Below are positions 1 to 11,550 of a DNA stretch of 64,000 nucleotides, in pieces. The stretch's first letter is position 1, and each line of letters opens with the position of its first letter. Below the pieces are notes generated by a model. The model saw nothing but the letters and a program-made list of their open reading frames with translations, was not told the DNA's origin and made no database searches. The translations under genes and the position numbers were made by a program. This stretch comes from Metaphire vulgaris (taxonomy: Eukaryota > Annelida > Clitellata > Crassiclitellata > Megascolecidae), in assembly GCA_018105865.1 (NCBI GenBank), contig CM030832.1, positions 14,364,919 to 14,428,918 on the forward strand, in the 5' to 3' direction.

Positions 1-110
1 TGACGTCACATTTGTCGGACCCCCTTCATCACAGGTCTTCACAAATGTTTGAGCCACCTCCCCTAGATGCGTGACGTAATTCATGGACGGCCCCTAATGA
101 ACATAAGGTC
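1..110 (+). repeat. dispersed TGACGTCACATTT repeat, copy 1
   Basis: This stretch matches 12800-12903 along most of its length: both begin TGACGTCACATTT, share ACAAATGTTTGA in the middle, and end near ATGGACGG/ATGGATGG followed by CCCTAAT. Two similar copies show a dispersed repeat, probably the end of a DNA transposon. It touches the window edge, so its left limit is unknown. No coding potential is visible. Confidence 0.6.
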
Positions 111-235
111 TTTACGTGATGTTCTCTGGTCGTAAATCTTCTGCAGGAAATGGGCGCCTTTCAGTTGACGCAAACTGTGACCGAGTGTAAGACTTAATTT
201 ACCGCTTTACGTCAGCCGCGATCAGCTATTGCTAC

Positions 236-800
236 TAGCGCTGTCAATTTTAGAAAAAGTTGCACGTGGAGGCCCACAGGCAGTCAAACTTTTAGGGCCC
301 CAGAGGCCAGACCCCTAATGACTACTAGATCTTTGATCGACATTTTTTCTAGGGGCCTATTAATTTAATTTATAATTATTTAATTTAATTTAACTACTAG
401 CTTGAAGAAGTTGAAGTGTAAACATTATTGTATGCATGGGCGCCCGCATGATGGGGCACGAGGGGCACTTACCCCTCCTGGAAAATAAAAATGCCAGTAT
501 TTCCCATTGAAATTTGAAAATCTTGCTAAAATATTAACCGTGACCATTGTTTTAAGATGTGTTTTGACCCTCTTGGAAAAATTTATGTGGTATAGCCATG
601 ACCATTATATTTTGCCCCTGGAAAATTTCTGTGGGCGCCCATGATTGTATGACGTCAGCGTCGTCACGTGCCTTTCGCACAGCGCTATTCTTAAGAATAA
701 GTAAGTAAAACATTTATTTCGTCACTGTCTTGTGGGGACCCTAAAAGTCGCGGGGCCCATAGGCAGTTGCCTACTCTGCCTAATGGGTAATCCGGCACTG
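236..800. mobile_element. old hAT-like non-autonomous element (CAGTGCCGG family), host of a nested MITE
   Basis: The right end is ...CCGGCACTG, and the left end TAGCGCTG differs from CAGTGCCG only by transitions. Flanks attgctac (228-235) and gttgctac (801-808) agree at 7 of 8 bases, as for a decayed 8-bp target-site duplication (TSD). The interior carries GGGCCC-rich blocks about 'aggcag' that resemble the element at 32751-33005. A younger MITE sits inside at 435-643, so this copy is the older of the two. Confidence 0.6.
435..643. mobile_element. MITE with CATGGGCGCCC inverted ends, nested in an older element
   Basis: The ends are CATGGGCGCCC and its exact complement GGGCGCCCATG. Both sides are flanked by the identical 8-mer attgtatg (427-434 and 644-651). 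The 209-bp interior is AT-rich and has no open frame. An 8-bp TSD points to the hAT superfamily. Confidence 0.8.
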
Positions 801-1262
801 GTTGCTACCCTTATTGCTACAGGCTACAGCATCTGACTTATGATTGACTTATGATTAACGAGCATAAGAACATTTACTTTCCGAACACTGTCTTTATCGG
901 CGTTAACTGTCAGCAGTGATGCATGGATGAACAACGTATTCCAGAGAATCGTTCTCTCTGAACTTTGAACTTTGGTCGATGTATAGCATGTCCAATCAGT
1001 CGACGCTATCTTCTTATCTCTCAATAGGGTGGATGTTAAACTTTGGATAGATCAAGCATGATTCCAGTCCTTTACATACAGTATATGCGGCCGGTTAAAA
1101 ACTACGGCGCTATTTTTAAAAAATGCGCAGCAATCTAATTACGTTACGCTGCACTTCGAAATCGCTGCCGAAATATTGAATGGACACCTAACAATATCGT
1201 ATTTCACCTGACCGACCATGCTTATACTGGCACATCTTTGGGTTTTTCGATCTGTCAGATGA

Positions 1263-1690
1263 AAAAGTAAGTAAGTAAGTAAAAACGAAATTTCTATAGC
1301 ACTGCCAGAAAGCTTGGCGCAGTGCACCAGCTTATTCACGAGCGCTCAATCTTGGTGAAATCGACAGTCCGTAATCCGTAGTTGAGTGGTGGTCAAAGTG
1401 TAGATCCAGGTAGGCAGTCGCAGCAAAGTATTTATATGGAGGATGACAACAAGATTTACGGTGGATAGAATGCAGACCTGTGGTAAGGATTTCATCGTAA
1501 GATTTCTTGAAAAGAATGGTTTTTAGTTGTTTTCGGAAAGTTTGTAGAGTGATGGCCAATGGTGACTGATTTATGGACTGAAGAGAACCCGAGTTATTGA
1601 TCTTTCGGATCTCTGACGGAAGATCACTACAGAGACGAGGCGCAGTGTATGAATAAAATTCTGGGACAAAAAGCTACAATTTTCGAGAAT
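1263..1690 (-). mobile_element. LINE 3' end: reverse-transcriptase C-terminus and 3' UTR
   Basis: Read on the minus strand, one frame from about 1650 to 1332 gives a typical non-LTR retrotransposon ORF2 C-terminus: YTAPRLCSDLPSEIRK, then LQTFRKQLKTILF, then a short tail and a stop at 1332-1334. A 3' UTR of about 70 bp follows and ends in a (CTTA)n tail near 1263-1285. The last coding bases and the 3' UTR match the tail of the tRNA-derived SINE at 60833-61009 closely. The 5' part of the element is missing, as is usual for truncated LINE insertions. Confidence 0.75.
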
Positions 1691-1739
1691 TTCAGTTTAT
1701 CTTTTGTTACGACGTAGGCGAGCTAAAGGTAGTAACGAC

Positions 1740-2611
1740 TATACTAGAAAAAACGATGATTACTTAAAACTCCACTTCCCACTACACACCGGCACCCAAA
1801 GGCATTTTGACAGCCGCTAAGAGTAGGCTAAGTTACCTGAAAGTTGGACCCATCATGAAACTAAAAATCCATAGTTGATAATTGGCGAGCCTCGTAAGCA
1901 TCGAATCCAAAGAATTGGTCAGAAGTAGCGTATAATTAATTATTAAATTTACTAATTTAACGTTAAATATTACAGTACAGTATGCCTATAGCAGTATTTA
2001 TTTATTTATCAATTGAATGAGTTCTGCTGTAAATAAATCACCAATCGCTTATACTCCCTAAAGACTTAGAGTTCTAGAATAAATATTATGTCTCACTGTC
2101 TCACAGGTTCAGCCTTTTCATTTTAATTATCTTGATAATAAGTCAAGTATCTGGATTACCAGGCGACTTTCAAGACGTAATCAGATTAACCAACACGATC
2201 CGTCAGATGGCCATGGTTAGGCTATATGCGTGCAATCTATTCAATACGTTTATTTATGCGCCAGATCGTCGGATGCACTCGCCAGGGAGTAGAGATCTTA
2301 TTTCAATGCCAATCTCAACGCCGTCTAGCGAACTTTAGTAGGAAACACAGGTTGATCTGAAGGCATAATATCCAGAAATGCTTACCTTAGGCTGTGCTCA
2401 AGGAGTCTTCAAAGGTTTTGCGTTTTGCGAACACTCCGAGTTCCGAAAGATCTGCTTACAGATGCACGACAAGAAGCCAGAAGTAGTGAGAACTTTGAGG
2501 AGTGTTTTGCAGAATGTTTGTAAATAGTTCTTCTTCTGTTGGGAGACTGTTTATAACTCTGTTTTAGAGTGCGTCGGATCTATTGCGGTTTTAGTCAGAA
2601 GTATATTTTTG
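1740..2611. other. no recognisable feature
   Basis: This is AT-rich intergenic sequence. I see no conserved frame, RNA gene or paired terminal repeats in it. Confidence 0.5.
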
Positions 2612-3114
2612 CAGAGCCGTAACTAGGGGGAGCGGGGGAGGGGGAAGCTGCCCCGGACGCCGTCTTGGGGGGGGGACGCCAGAATCCATGCCTTAATTTT
2701 ATTGACACGACAGAATTTTCACAGTTAAGAAGTTTAAAACGCCAGACAAAGGCATTACCCCAGTATGACGAGCAAAAAACAGGGAGTAGCAACGGGGGTA
2801 TATTGGTATATATACCGCCAAATCAGACTACCATAAAATTTTTAATGTGTTTTCAAGATTTTCAAAGTTTTGTAAGATTTATACCACCACACAAATCACA
2901 TTATACCATCAAATCAAATTCTTGGCTACGCCTCATCACTGCTAACTTCTTTACTTCTTAATTTGCTCCTCATCTCCTCATCTCAAGTTGGTGAAGAGAA
3001 GTCTGAAAAACAATAAAAAGTCATCGTCATCACCAATCACCTTCAAACTTAATTGGGGGGAGGGCAAACATGTATACCTTGCCCCCGGCGCCAAATACTC
3101 ACGCTACGGCTCTG
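2612..3114. mobile_element. 503-bp MITE with CAGAGCCGTA ends
   Basis: The left end CAGAGCCGTAACTAGGG pairs with the right end CACGCTACGGCTCTG. Flanks tatttttg (2604-2611) and tatatttg (3115-3122) match at 7 of 8 bases, consistent with an 8-bp TSD. G-runs on the left and C-runs ending in GGCGCC on the right resemble the element at 38374-38635, so the two may be distant relatives. The open frame at 2665-2961 inside shows no known domain. Confidence 0.7.
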
Positions 3115-3584
3115 TATATTTGAAGGCCAATCAACAACGACATCAGTCGTTCAGTTTCCTCTGATTCCATCTTGCGACTGTTGAGGGTAACAGCGACCGA
3201 TGGTGGTTAACGTTCTCTCCTAATTCCAGTGCTTAAGTACTGTTCTATTACGAGTACCAAGCATACATTCGAATTCTTTATGATTGATTATATTTCTGTA
3301 GGGTTTTTAGTTTGGAAAACGCGATTACTAACTTCTAAATTTTCCAGGTCTCGTAAACGCCTCTAATTTTACTTGTGTCCACTGCCTAAGGCCTACGTAG
3401 GAATTTCCGAACATATACGGTTTACCTATATACATGCAATAAGCATTCAACGCAACAAAACGCCTACGAAGTAGATGCTTAGGCAGATATTTTAATTTCA
3501 AATTAATCAGAACAGTAGGTTACTTGGTTTTGACGATTTAACAAAAGCACCGAGAGTAAATAATTATTGGACGACTACAATTGC

Positions 3585-3617
<33 letters not shown>

Positions 3618-4225
3618 AACGATGATGATAACGATGATGTCGACGACGAGTGTGCGTCAAATGGTCTGGTAATAATGACGACAATCCATTGGGCGATCTT
3701 GTAGTAACTGGTGTTTTATTGAGTGCGTGACATTATGCTGCTATAAATAAAAGATGGAATCTGATAGTTCTTGTCTTGATATGCTGTGTGCTGGTGTGTG
3801 GTCCGGTGAAGCATGATGCCGAGGGGAAATATATAGGAGACGTATAATAACACACACACCTTACCCATCGAAGGAAGAATTTTAAGAAATTTAATAACTG
3901 TTTAAGTTTTAAGAACCAAAACCGAGAGACAATAATCTTTATAGAATAAAACAACGATAATCATTTTCATCAACTGATACCGAATCAAGCTAAGCAGGCC
4001 AGTCATCATCATCGTCATCATCATCATCATCATCATCATCGACGTTTTAGACATAATAATGATGGAATAAAAAACTGAACACACATACAATCCGAAGTCT
4101 TGCCCAAGAAATGGATACAAAACTAAAAAATTCACGAACTGTCATCTCATCTTTTTTAATCTTTAAAGTGACTTTAAATTGATACTAAACAGGACTGACA
4201 ACAACGAGAAACGAGTACCATAGTT
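3115..4225. other. non-coding, with (GAT)n and (CAT)n tracts
   Basis: The region holds an interrupted GAT tract at about 3584-3650 and a CAT tract at about 4003-4041. Otherwise it is AT-rich and featureless. Short frames here are low-complexity and not credible genes. Confidence 0.5.
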
Positions 4226-4834
4226 AAATCGCGGACGACAAAATAGCTCAAACAACGCGACAAAATAGCACCGACTTAATCGTGCGATAGGAACGGAGCG
4301 ACGTGATTGATTGATATGAAGAGACCTTATTTAATTCTAAGTTATTGATTAATATGAAGAGACATTTTTAACAGTTTAGTATATGCTTCTACGTCTCTTT
4401 GATTAGCTTTGTAGTTGTATTAATTTTAATAAACATGTTAAATTGAAAGTTGTGCTCTCTATCGTTTCTTGCTTCGGCTATGTCATGTGAAGGATATTCA
4501 GTATCGTTTTCCCTATCGACTAACTACTCGGCTATGACTTGTTAAAGATAATCAGTATCGTTGTGTAATTTGAGCTATGGGAAAGGGGGTTTGCGGACTG
4601 AAATTCAAAAGAGGGCAGAGACTGCATGTACCTGCTATGCGAGTTTGTGATGGTTGCAAAGTTAGCTGGGGGGTTCAATCCCCCCCAACCGCCCCGGAAA
4701 TCCCAGCACTTGTATTTCCTATCAACCAAATAATATAATTGCTTTGGTGTTTTATGAATTTTAATAAACATGTTAAATTAAAAGTTGTGCTCTCTATCGT
4801 TTCTTGCTTCGCACTATTTTGTCGTCCGCGATTT
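4226..4834. mobile_element. composite DNA element bounded by 21-bp inverted repeats
   Basis: The sequence beginning AAATCGCGGACGACAAA at 4226-4246 is repeated as its exact complement at 4814-4834. Inside lies a direct repeat: the sequence around TTAATAAACATGTTAAATT and the following ctctctatcgtttcttgcttcg occurs at about 4420-4477 and again at 4757-4812. Between the two copies is a second MITE (4553-4711). The structure reads as an element whose two subterminal halves flank an insertion. I could not find a clean TSD. Confidence 0.5.
4553..4711. mobile_element. MITE of the CAGTGTTGGAGTTG family (diverged copy)
   Basis: The interior matches 5967-6121 almost throughout: shared blocks include gactgaaattcaa, agctgcatgtacc or its variant, gttgcaaagttagctggg and a run of C near the right end. 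The ends are eroded and no TSD is evident. Confidence 0.6.
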
Positions 4835-5179
4835 TGTCTGGACACCCGAGAAACGACCACACACTGTACACAGTGGATTCCTATCTCGAATCAATAATTA
4901 TTAGCATCATGTTCGATGTAATGTATTATAATAGAATATTCATGTACCCATAGGCGGCGGAAGACAATAGAAAGTACCCCGGCCCGTTTACTATACAGCG
5001 GCAGCGAGGGGTTGAGGATCTAAATGCCTAACTAACTTAACTTAAATAGCCAACAAAAAATGCATTTTCAAATTGCTTAAGCAGATTTATAACATGGGAG
5101 TGACAGTTGAAACAAAAATGTCTTAGGTCATTGAAGCAGCACAAGAGGCCACAGATGCCTCCTAAAATTCACATTATTA

Positions 5180-5355
5180 TAAGTTTTTATCAGAGGGTTG
5201 GCCACTGGGACCAAGAAAGTTTTAAAAAATTGTTTAGTAGTGCAAGGGTTGTGGACAAATGGAACAGTTTGGACTGAGGTGTAATTTTGGGAGTTTCGGA
5301 TTCAGTTGAAACAGTAAACGGATTCAAAAGCTATCTCGATAAACTAGGTCATTGA
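5180..5355 (+). mobile_element. LINE reverse-transcriptase C-terminal remnant
   Basis: One frame reads RVVDKWNSLD, an in-frame stop, then SVETVNGFKSYLDKLGH. The RVV-WN-L ... SVN-FK--LDK pattern is the usual C-terminal signature of one group of non-LTR reverse transcriptases. The copy is short and interrupted, so it is a pseudogene fragment. The flanks show no clear boundaries. Confidence 0.55.
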
Positions 5356-5966
5356 ATGCAGCTGTGTTGCTAAAATTTTTGGTTACATCAGTGGTTTTCA
5401 CACAGGCTTATCCTTAGCCTCCGATAAATTGTCGTTTCGATCAGTTTAAAATCACATTCTTTTTATAAGGTTTTTATCGACTTGACACCAAAATGTTTGA
5501 TTTATTTTGTGCCCACCACTCTCTGCACGCCACTGGGACTGTATAAGATGTTTATTCACTAGCACTGTTTTAAACATTTGCACTTTGCACCACACCTTTA
5601 TTTCAGAACGTTAGCAAGGAGGCAGTAGGTCATGCCTACTGTTATTGTAAACATAATTAACATGCTATTAATTAGCGTGTGGCCAAATCAACAACAATTG
5701 AAACCAAATTGAAAATATGCAACACAATAGCCGTACCTCAGATACTAAATGGTTCCGAGACATGGACGATAAAAAGGCGGATGAAAAAGCAGGCATTTTC
5801 AAGAACTTTGCGTTCGGGGGGTGCCCTATAAATCCGGAGGTTGTCCATGTCAAGTGTTGAGTCTTATTATACTCTTATACGGCTAGTTTTTCGTAGTATA
5901 GTGCTAGTCCTACACGTCAGCACTATAGAATAATTTTCACAGATGTTGTATTATCTTAAGTACTTC

Positions 5967-6121
5967 CAGTGTTGGAGTTGTGAAATTTGAGCTGGGGGGG
6001 TTGAAGACTGAAATTCAATGAATGACAGAAGCTGCATGTACCCGATATGCGATTTTTGAGGGGTTGCAAAGTTAGCTGGGAGAGTTCGACCCCCCCAACT
6101 CCACCAGCAACTCCAGCACTG
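5967..6121. mobile_element. MITE of the CAGTGTTGGAGTTG family with perfect TSD
   Basis: The left end CAGTGTTGGAGTTG pairs with the right end CAACTCCAGCACTG. The flanks are identical 8-mers, agtacttc (5959-5966 and 6122-6129). At 155 bp it is the best-preserved member seen here and defines the limits of the copy at 4553-4711. Confidence 0.85.
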
Positions 6122-6856
6122 AGTACTTCGATATTCAGCTTACAATGTCTAACAATAAACTTGTCAATTGTACGGATGGTGAACCGTTGTTGAACGACTG
6201 AATCGCTGAAGCCGTGAGTTTGTTTGCGCGATTTATGCGAACACAGTGAAGACCTAACTGACCCGTTTCGATCGAGGCCCAAATGATGCCAAATCCGACT
6301 GCCCTCTCTCGATGGAACACTCTCCGCGCCCTCTACTGCTTTTCTTGTGCCTCGCTCTTCCTGGCACCCTCTGCTGTTCTTCGGCTTTTCGCCCACCGTC
6401 TCCCCACTTCGTTCGTCTAAGTGTTTTCATCCGTCTTTTAATCAACTGATACTATGTTATTACTGTGTTTGACACCTTTGGGTTAAATGTGTATAGGACA
6501 TCTAATCTTGCTATTGTAGTATAGATCCCTATTTATTCGGCAGTGGATTCCCCTCCTGCGACAGCAGCTCCCTCATTCGTCTCAGTGCTTTCTTCCGTCT
6601 TTTAATCTAATCTAATCTAATCTCTCCGTTTTTTGATATAGGCCTGTATAATCTAATAAGCCTTTGACCACGGTGTTTGACACCTTTGGGTTAACTGAGT
6701 AGTCTGAGTATATGACATGCCTATCCGATCTTATCTGATCTTGCTACGACTATAACGCCTTATTCGGCTGTGCATTCGCCCTCCCACGACAGCAGCACCC
6801 TTCTAAATTTAATCAAACAATTTAAAGAACTACAATTCTTCAGTTCTTACTTTTTA

Positions 6857-6898
6857 AAAAGTACCCCGGCCCACCATAGACCGGGCCGGGGTACTTTT
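6857..6898. repeat. perfect 16-bp hairpin in an element end
   Basis: AAAAGTACCCCGGCCC (6857-6872) and its exact complement (6883-6898) are separated by 10 bases. The same GAAAGTACCCCGGCCCG string occurs at about 4969. Next to each copy lies AGGCGGCG or its complement (about 4952 and 6940), so these look like ends of one repeat family in opposite orientation. Confidence 0.65.
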
Positions 6899-7126
6899 AA
6901 AAGTACCCCGACCTGGGCTGATGGGGCCGATAGGAGTGCGCCGCCTATGCATGATGTACCGCCTTTTCTGAAAACTCACTCAGCGCAGTTTGCATTGTAT
7001 TTAAGGGTTCGTTGGGAAATGTTGCGTCCGCATTTGGAAATTCATTCTTAGTTGACTTTACACACGTGTATATTTCAAATGCAACAAGATGATTCCGAGT
7101 TTTCCAAGTTAGTACCCTGACACATT

Positions 7127-7127
<1 letters not shown>

Positions 7128-7192
<65 letters not shown>

Positions 7193-7196
7193 GCCC

Positions 7197-7250
<54 letters not shown>

Positions 7251-7317
7251 CAGTAGTAGTAGTAGCTAGCAGTAGTAGTAGTAGCAGTAGTAGTAGGCCC
7301 CAGTAGTAGGCCCTAGC

Positions 7318-7411
<94 letters not shown>

Positions 7412-7460
7412 GTGATTTAAAGTGGTGTAGCCTCTGTGTGAAACTCCCATAATTAATTTG
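7128..7460. repeat. (AGT)n(AAT)n tract ending in a conserved repeat tail
   Basis: An interrupted AGT tract (7128-7368) passes into AAT (7369-7409) and then into gatttaaagtggtgtagcc...ctgtgtgaaactccc. Related tails (tttaaagtgg ... tgtgtgagaac) follow the trinucleotide tracts at 15171, 17186 and 32267, so the tract is part of a dispersed repeat. Confidence 0.65.
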
Positions 7461-8104
7461 AACGATCCGATTATGCTGCGCATTTCTTTCTAACGTCGCG
7501 TGAAAACAACAGAATTTCGCAAATTACGTTTCATATTTAGACACCGGCAATCGAAGTGCCTGCAGCTAACCACCTCAGTGTGCTATGGCCTGATTCCTGA
7601 ACATTCAGTCATTTTTAGAACTGGATCGTTGTTTTCGACCAATGTTTTTGTTTTTGCTGACGGACGATCGATCTCTGGTCGCGGCCGGTTGGAACAGCAG
7701 CGGCAGCAGTTGGCGTAGCTCCTGCTCGACCACCAACCAACCCACCCACCCTCTCCCTCCACCGCTTCGTATAATTAACGGTTGCGAATAATTTTCCTAT
7801 TTTTCTATGTCTGGCAGTAGCTTAGTGGCAAACGTAAAGCGAAATCAGTAGACTCAATGCAGTTGGAAGGGAAATTGCCTGCTTGTTAAGACAGTACAGT
7901 GGACAACTGGTTCCATTGCTCGATTCTTTTCTATAGAATAAATAATAGCGCAAGGAATTACCAGTACACCGTGCAATAATGTGCCAGAGAATTCGCAGTA
8001 GAAAGAGTTCATTATAGAGGATTCAACTGCAGCGCATCACTGTCATAAAAGTATTAAGCAGACCTCCTGAACAAATACAGCGTTTGCATTTGACTGATTT
8101 AAAC
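7461..8104. other. no recognisable feature
   Basis: This is a mixed-composition spacer. A short GC-rich stretch near 7660-7770 gives a small open frame with no conserved motif. Confidence 0.45.
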
Positions 8105-8299
8105 CAGTGTTTAATCTAGACTCCTGGACTCCGGGGGGAAACTGAAAAAGCCGGGAGGGGGAAACTGACAAAGCCGGGGGGAATTCTGCTAGGGGCCGCT
8201 GTTAGTCCATGTAGTATTCCAAAATTTCCGAGGGGGAATTTGAAATTTCCGGGGGGAAAGGGCAATTCCCTTCCCGGAAACGGCCTAGATTAAACACTG
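8105..8299. mobile_element. MITE of the CAGTGTTTAATCTAG family
   Basis: The ends CAGTGTTTAATCTAG and CTAGATTAAACACTG are exact complements over 15 bases. The TSD atttaaac is identical on both sides (8097-8104 and 8300-8307). The 195-bp interior has alternating G-run blocks (ccggggggaaactg and variants). Relatives lie at 22482-22674 and 62569-62855. Confidence 0.9.
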
Positions 8300-8704
8300 A
8301 TTTAAACTGAGCGTTATAACCAACAATTTTAACCCTGTATGTCTGTTGCGAAATGATTTAGAAAATTCGCGGCGGGATAACTTGCGTCAGCGATTCTGCC
8401 TTTGTCACGAATGCGCTTGTACTTTCTGCGAATGATAAATTGTCATAGAAAACTAGGCTTTGACTGTATACGTAGCCTACGTAGGAAGCAAACAGGACGT
8501 ATACAATAATAACGAATTCCAGAAAGAAATCGAGCTTGAAGAATCAGCAGCTTCAATCGGAATGGCATTTGAACGCTGTTTAAATGGATGAAAAAGTTGA
8601 GATAAATTACATATTCACAAAGTCAAAGGTCACGAGAGCTGTCCAATCGCCGTCACAGTGCCATATATCATCCATCCCAGGATTTAATCTTATAAGACGT
8701 TTTG

Positions 8705-8872
8705 CGGGGTTATTTCTAGGAATATCAATTTTGGGGGTGTCGGTGTATTTTAGGGGTCCTCTGCCGAAACAGTCTGACAAGGAAAAAAGATCATCCCAGG
8801 CTCAGATTGGGGGGAGGGGTTGTGGGGTGTCGGTCTCAGATTGGGGGTGTTTGGGGTGTACAAATATCTCTG
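8705..8872. mobile_element. MITE of the CAGGGTTATTTCTAGGA family, short copy
   Basis: It starts cGGGGTTATTTCTAGGA and ends acaaatatctctg, matching the ends of 51733-52029. Shared interior blocks are gccgaaacagtctgacaag, a GGTCATCCC-like block and cggtctcagattggggg. The flanks are only weakly similar, so the TSD is eroded. Confidence 0.7.
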
Positions 8873-9668
8873 CGTCTTTGGCTTTTACACAGAGTGGTAG
8901 GTCTAGATGACCTTCAGTAGCACGCAGTTTTAAATTTTCCGGAAGTTTATGAGGTTTGACCCCCTTGTCCCCCACTGGATGTCGAAGATTTTTGAGGGCG
9001 GATGTGGTCGAAAATCTGGTCCGGATATTGGGCTCGTTGTTTGAAGAACGAGTGATTACGTGCGTCGCGCATAGAACGATCCGAAATCACGAAGAGTGAC
9101 ATCGACTCGATAACGATCGTATCAGCGTGTGTCATTTCCGTTGATTACACGCTGTAGGTACCTTCGATTGCACGCTCTATAGGTACCTTCGATTACACGC
9201 TCTATAGGTACCTTCCTTACCTTTGAAAACACAGGAAAGCCAGTTTCCAACAGAAATGTCCCCATCGAACTCTGAGACCCTTTGTCAGAGATGGCAATGG
9301 ACCACTCAACTGGGCCATTGACAATTAAATATTCATAATACGTTTTCAAAGCCGTTAAACCTTTTTGCCAAAAATAATGCTGAGTGTCGATCGAACGGAA
9401 AGGCGCATAAATACCCTAAAATAAAAAATACCAAAGAACAAATCACTGAAAGTTTTGCTAACACGACAGAGACAATCGAAAGTAACGTCCCTACCGTAGA
9501 GTCGACGCAAAAATCGCATTCCAATTAATTATTATTTATTTGCCAACGAACGTGAACTAACAAATTTCAAGCGCTGCATGCACAACTGCACCCACGGGAT
9601 TGGATTGTCCGTGTATCAAAACTGCACTGTCTGGTGTTTTTCTAACAACGGTCTCTAATGGTAGAAGA
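8873..9668. other. no recognisable gene; short tandem duplication
   Basis: Around 9140-9215 a unit of about 29 bp (taggtaccttcgattacacgctcta with variants) repeats about three times. Small minus-strand frames near 9122-9524 are hydrophobic in part but show no family signature. Confidence 0.45.
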
Positions 9669-9731
9669 CAGGGATGCTAGTCCTTGGTCCTAGTCCTGAT
9701 CCTGAGGTTTCAGTTCTTGCTGGCATCCCTG
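9669..9731. mobile_element. 63-bp micro-MITE
   Basis: The ends are CAGGGATGCTAG and CTGGCATCCCTG. Flanks gtagaaga (9661-9668) and gtagaagg (9732-9739) agree at 7 of 8 bases. The interior is only about 40 bp and repeats 'tcctgatcctgag'-like steps. It is among the smallest units that still show both TIR and TSD. Confidence 0.65.
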
Positions 9732-9977
9732 GTAGAAGGCTGCATCTGTTGGTTTCAGGGCAGAGCGCAAACTGCGCTACTATTTTTCACCTCTCGACGA
9801 TGGACGTGTGAATGACAAAGACACCGACTCTCTCCTTCGTCGTCGTTCTTAAGGACGTCATTCTTAAGTGGCCAGATGTGCGAACCACGATGTCCGTTGG
9901 TTTGCACAATAGCAGCTTCGAACCGTCAGCTGATACTACTGGATAAGTAGGCCTGCGCTGGTCGCATCCGGGAAAAG

Positions 9978-9979
<2 letters not shown>

Positions 9980-10017
<38 letters not shown>
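9980..10017. repeat. (TC)n microsatellite
   Basis: About 38 bp of uninterrupted TC dinucleotides. Confidence 0.9.
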
Positions 10018-10020
<3 letters not shown>

Positions 10021-11550
10021 AGTTCATGTCGATGTAAGAGTACGCAATGCGCCGCTTACGGTGACTTGTCGTTGGTCCTTCGAGAAACTAAAAATATCAG
10101 ATTGGCGTGAAATTATTTAGCTAACTATGGGCGGAGGTTCAGTGGCGACGCAGGAAGGGGTCAGGCCCCCACGAAACTTCAATATCACCAGAACTAATTT
10201 GCTACGAAAGGTCTAATTTCTTGGGCGATTAGTAGCGCCAAAAAACTTGTCGAACTGAAGCTTCGCATGCGTTCGTTTCCTGCGACCGAAAACCGCGAAT
10301 GATGAACTTGCAAATTATAGATTCTCGCCGATCTGTAAATGTAAATTAATTTCAAATAAGTGAATTTTAAATAACGTAAAACGTACTAAAGAAAACCGTA
10401 TTTCATGTGCTTTGCTGAGTAGGCTGTATATATGGGATCCATCATCTATACGCCTGACTAGAAAGCGATACTTCTCTTTGCAGAGATAGACTCCCCCTGT
10501 GGTCATTGGGGGGGGGGAGTTAAAGACGGGATGAAGAGAAAAGCGCAGACGCTTCGACGCCAACAGCCGAAAGAACTCTTCACTGCGACGAAGACAGATC
10601 GTCATCAAAGAAAGGACGGCGCGTGACGTTGAGAAGGAAAGAAGCCGGACAGACGAAAGAGACGGAGAGAGACCGAAGGTCGAGAAACTCCTTGAACTCA
10701 ACATTTTTCGATTAAATAGAGACGTATACGAAGAAGATTGCGCTGTCTAAACAGTATTACGTATGCCGTTTCGTCTACAGGGCATCACATAAGAATAAAC
10801 AGTGCATGTCTGCCAACAGCAGCAGCAGCAGCACTGTCTCGATATGCGTTTTTTTGGTGATTATGATGTCGCCATGTTAGCACTGGGTTAAAGACTTCGC
10901 ATAGACAAGCGAAGTCGGTTTCTTTTCAGCGCCAATCAATCATATAAGGGGCCGTCGCACGTCGTCACAAAAAGTCAGATATGACGTCACAACGCGCTAA
11001 CCCCCTCTTGTCGTCTTTCCAATGTCAAAATTAACGTTTCGTTTGAAAATATTCAGTATAATTATTATAGTTGAAAAACAAATATTCAAAAACTTTTTCA
11101 GGTGTTTTCTTTTAAAATGAATTAATTTTAATTTTGTGCAAATGCAATAGGGGCGGCGCTGGGTTTTGTAATTTTTGACTGGGTGGGTCTAACATACACA
11201 GCCAGGAGCATTGCGGTATTAAAAATTTTTAGTATTTGAACGATTTGCTTGGGTGCCCCTGCCCGAGGCTGGGTGAGTCCGGACGTCACATTTCTAGCGC
11301 CGACCCTGAAACAATAAGATTTTGCGCAATTAATTTCTTTAAATCGCCGCCTTTTCCTTCAACGAGTTAACGCCCATTCGCAGGAATTTTGAAACTTGAT
11401 AATCAAGGTAAGAGTACTGATTTGGCAGTGTCGAACGACATGCAGTGCTTGATTCTCTTGTTTGCTGTGCTTTTTTCACCCCGAGCAACAGCCTGCTCCT
11501 CATTCTCACTTGATTGTCGAAAAGCTCGTGAACGCTGGACTTTTTTGTTT
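10018..11550. other. no recognisable gene
   Basis: A CAGTGGCGACGCAGG string at about 10140 looks like one end of a MITE, but no partner end was found. A minus-strand open frame at 10315-10704 is low-complexity (Ser/Leu/Arg) and probably spurious. A short (AGC)n lies near 10818-10834. Confidence 0.4.

Noticed and set aside
10136..10270. MITE starting CAGTGGCGACGCAGG
   Set aside because: No partner end or target-site duplication could be found.
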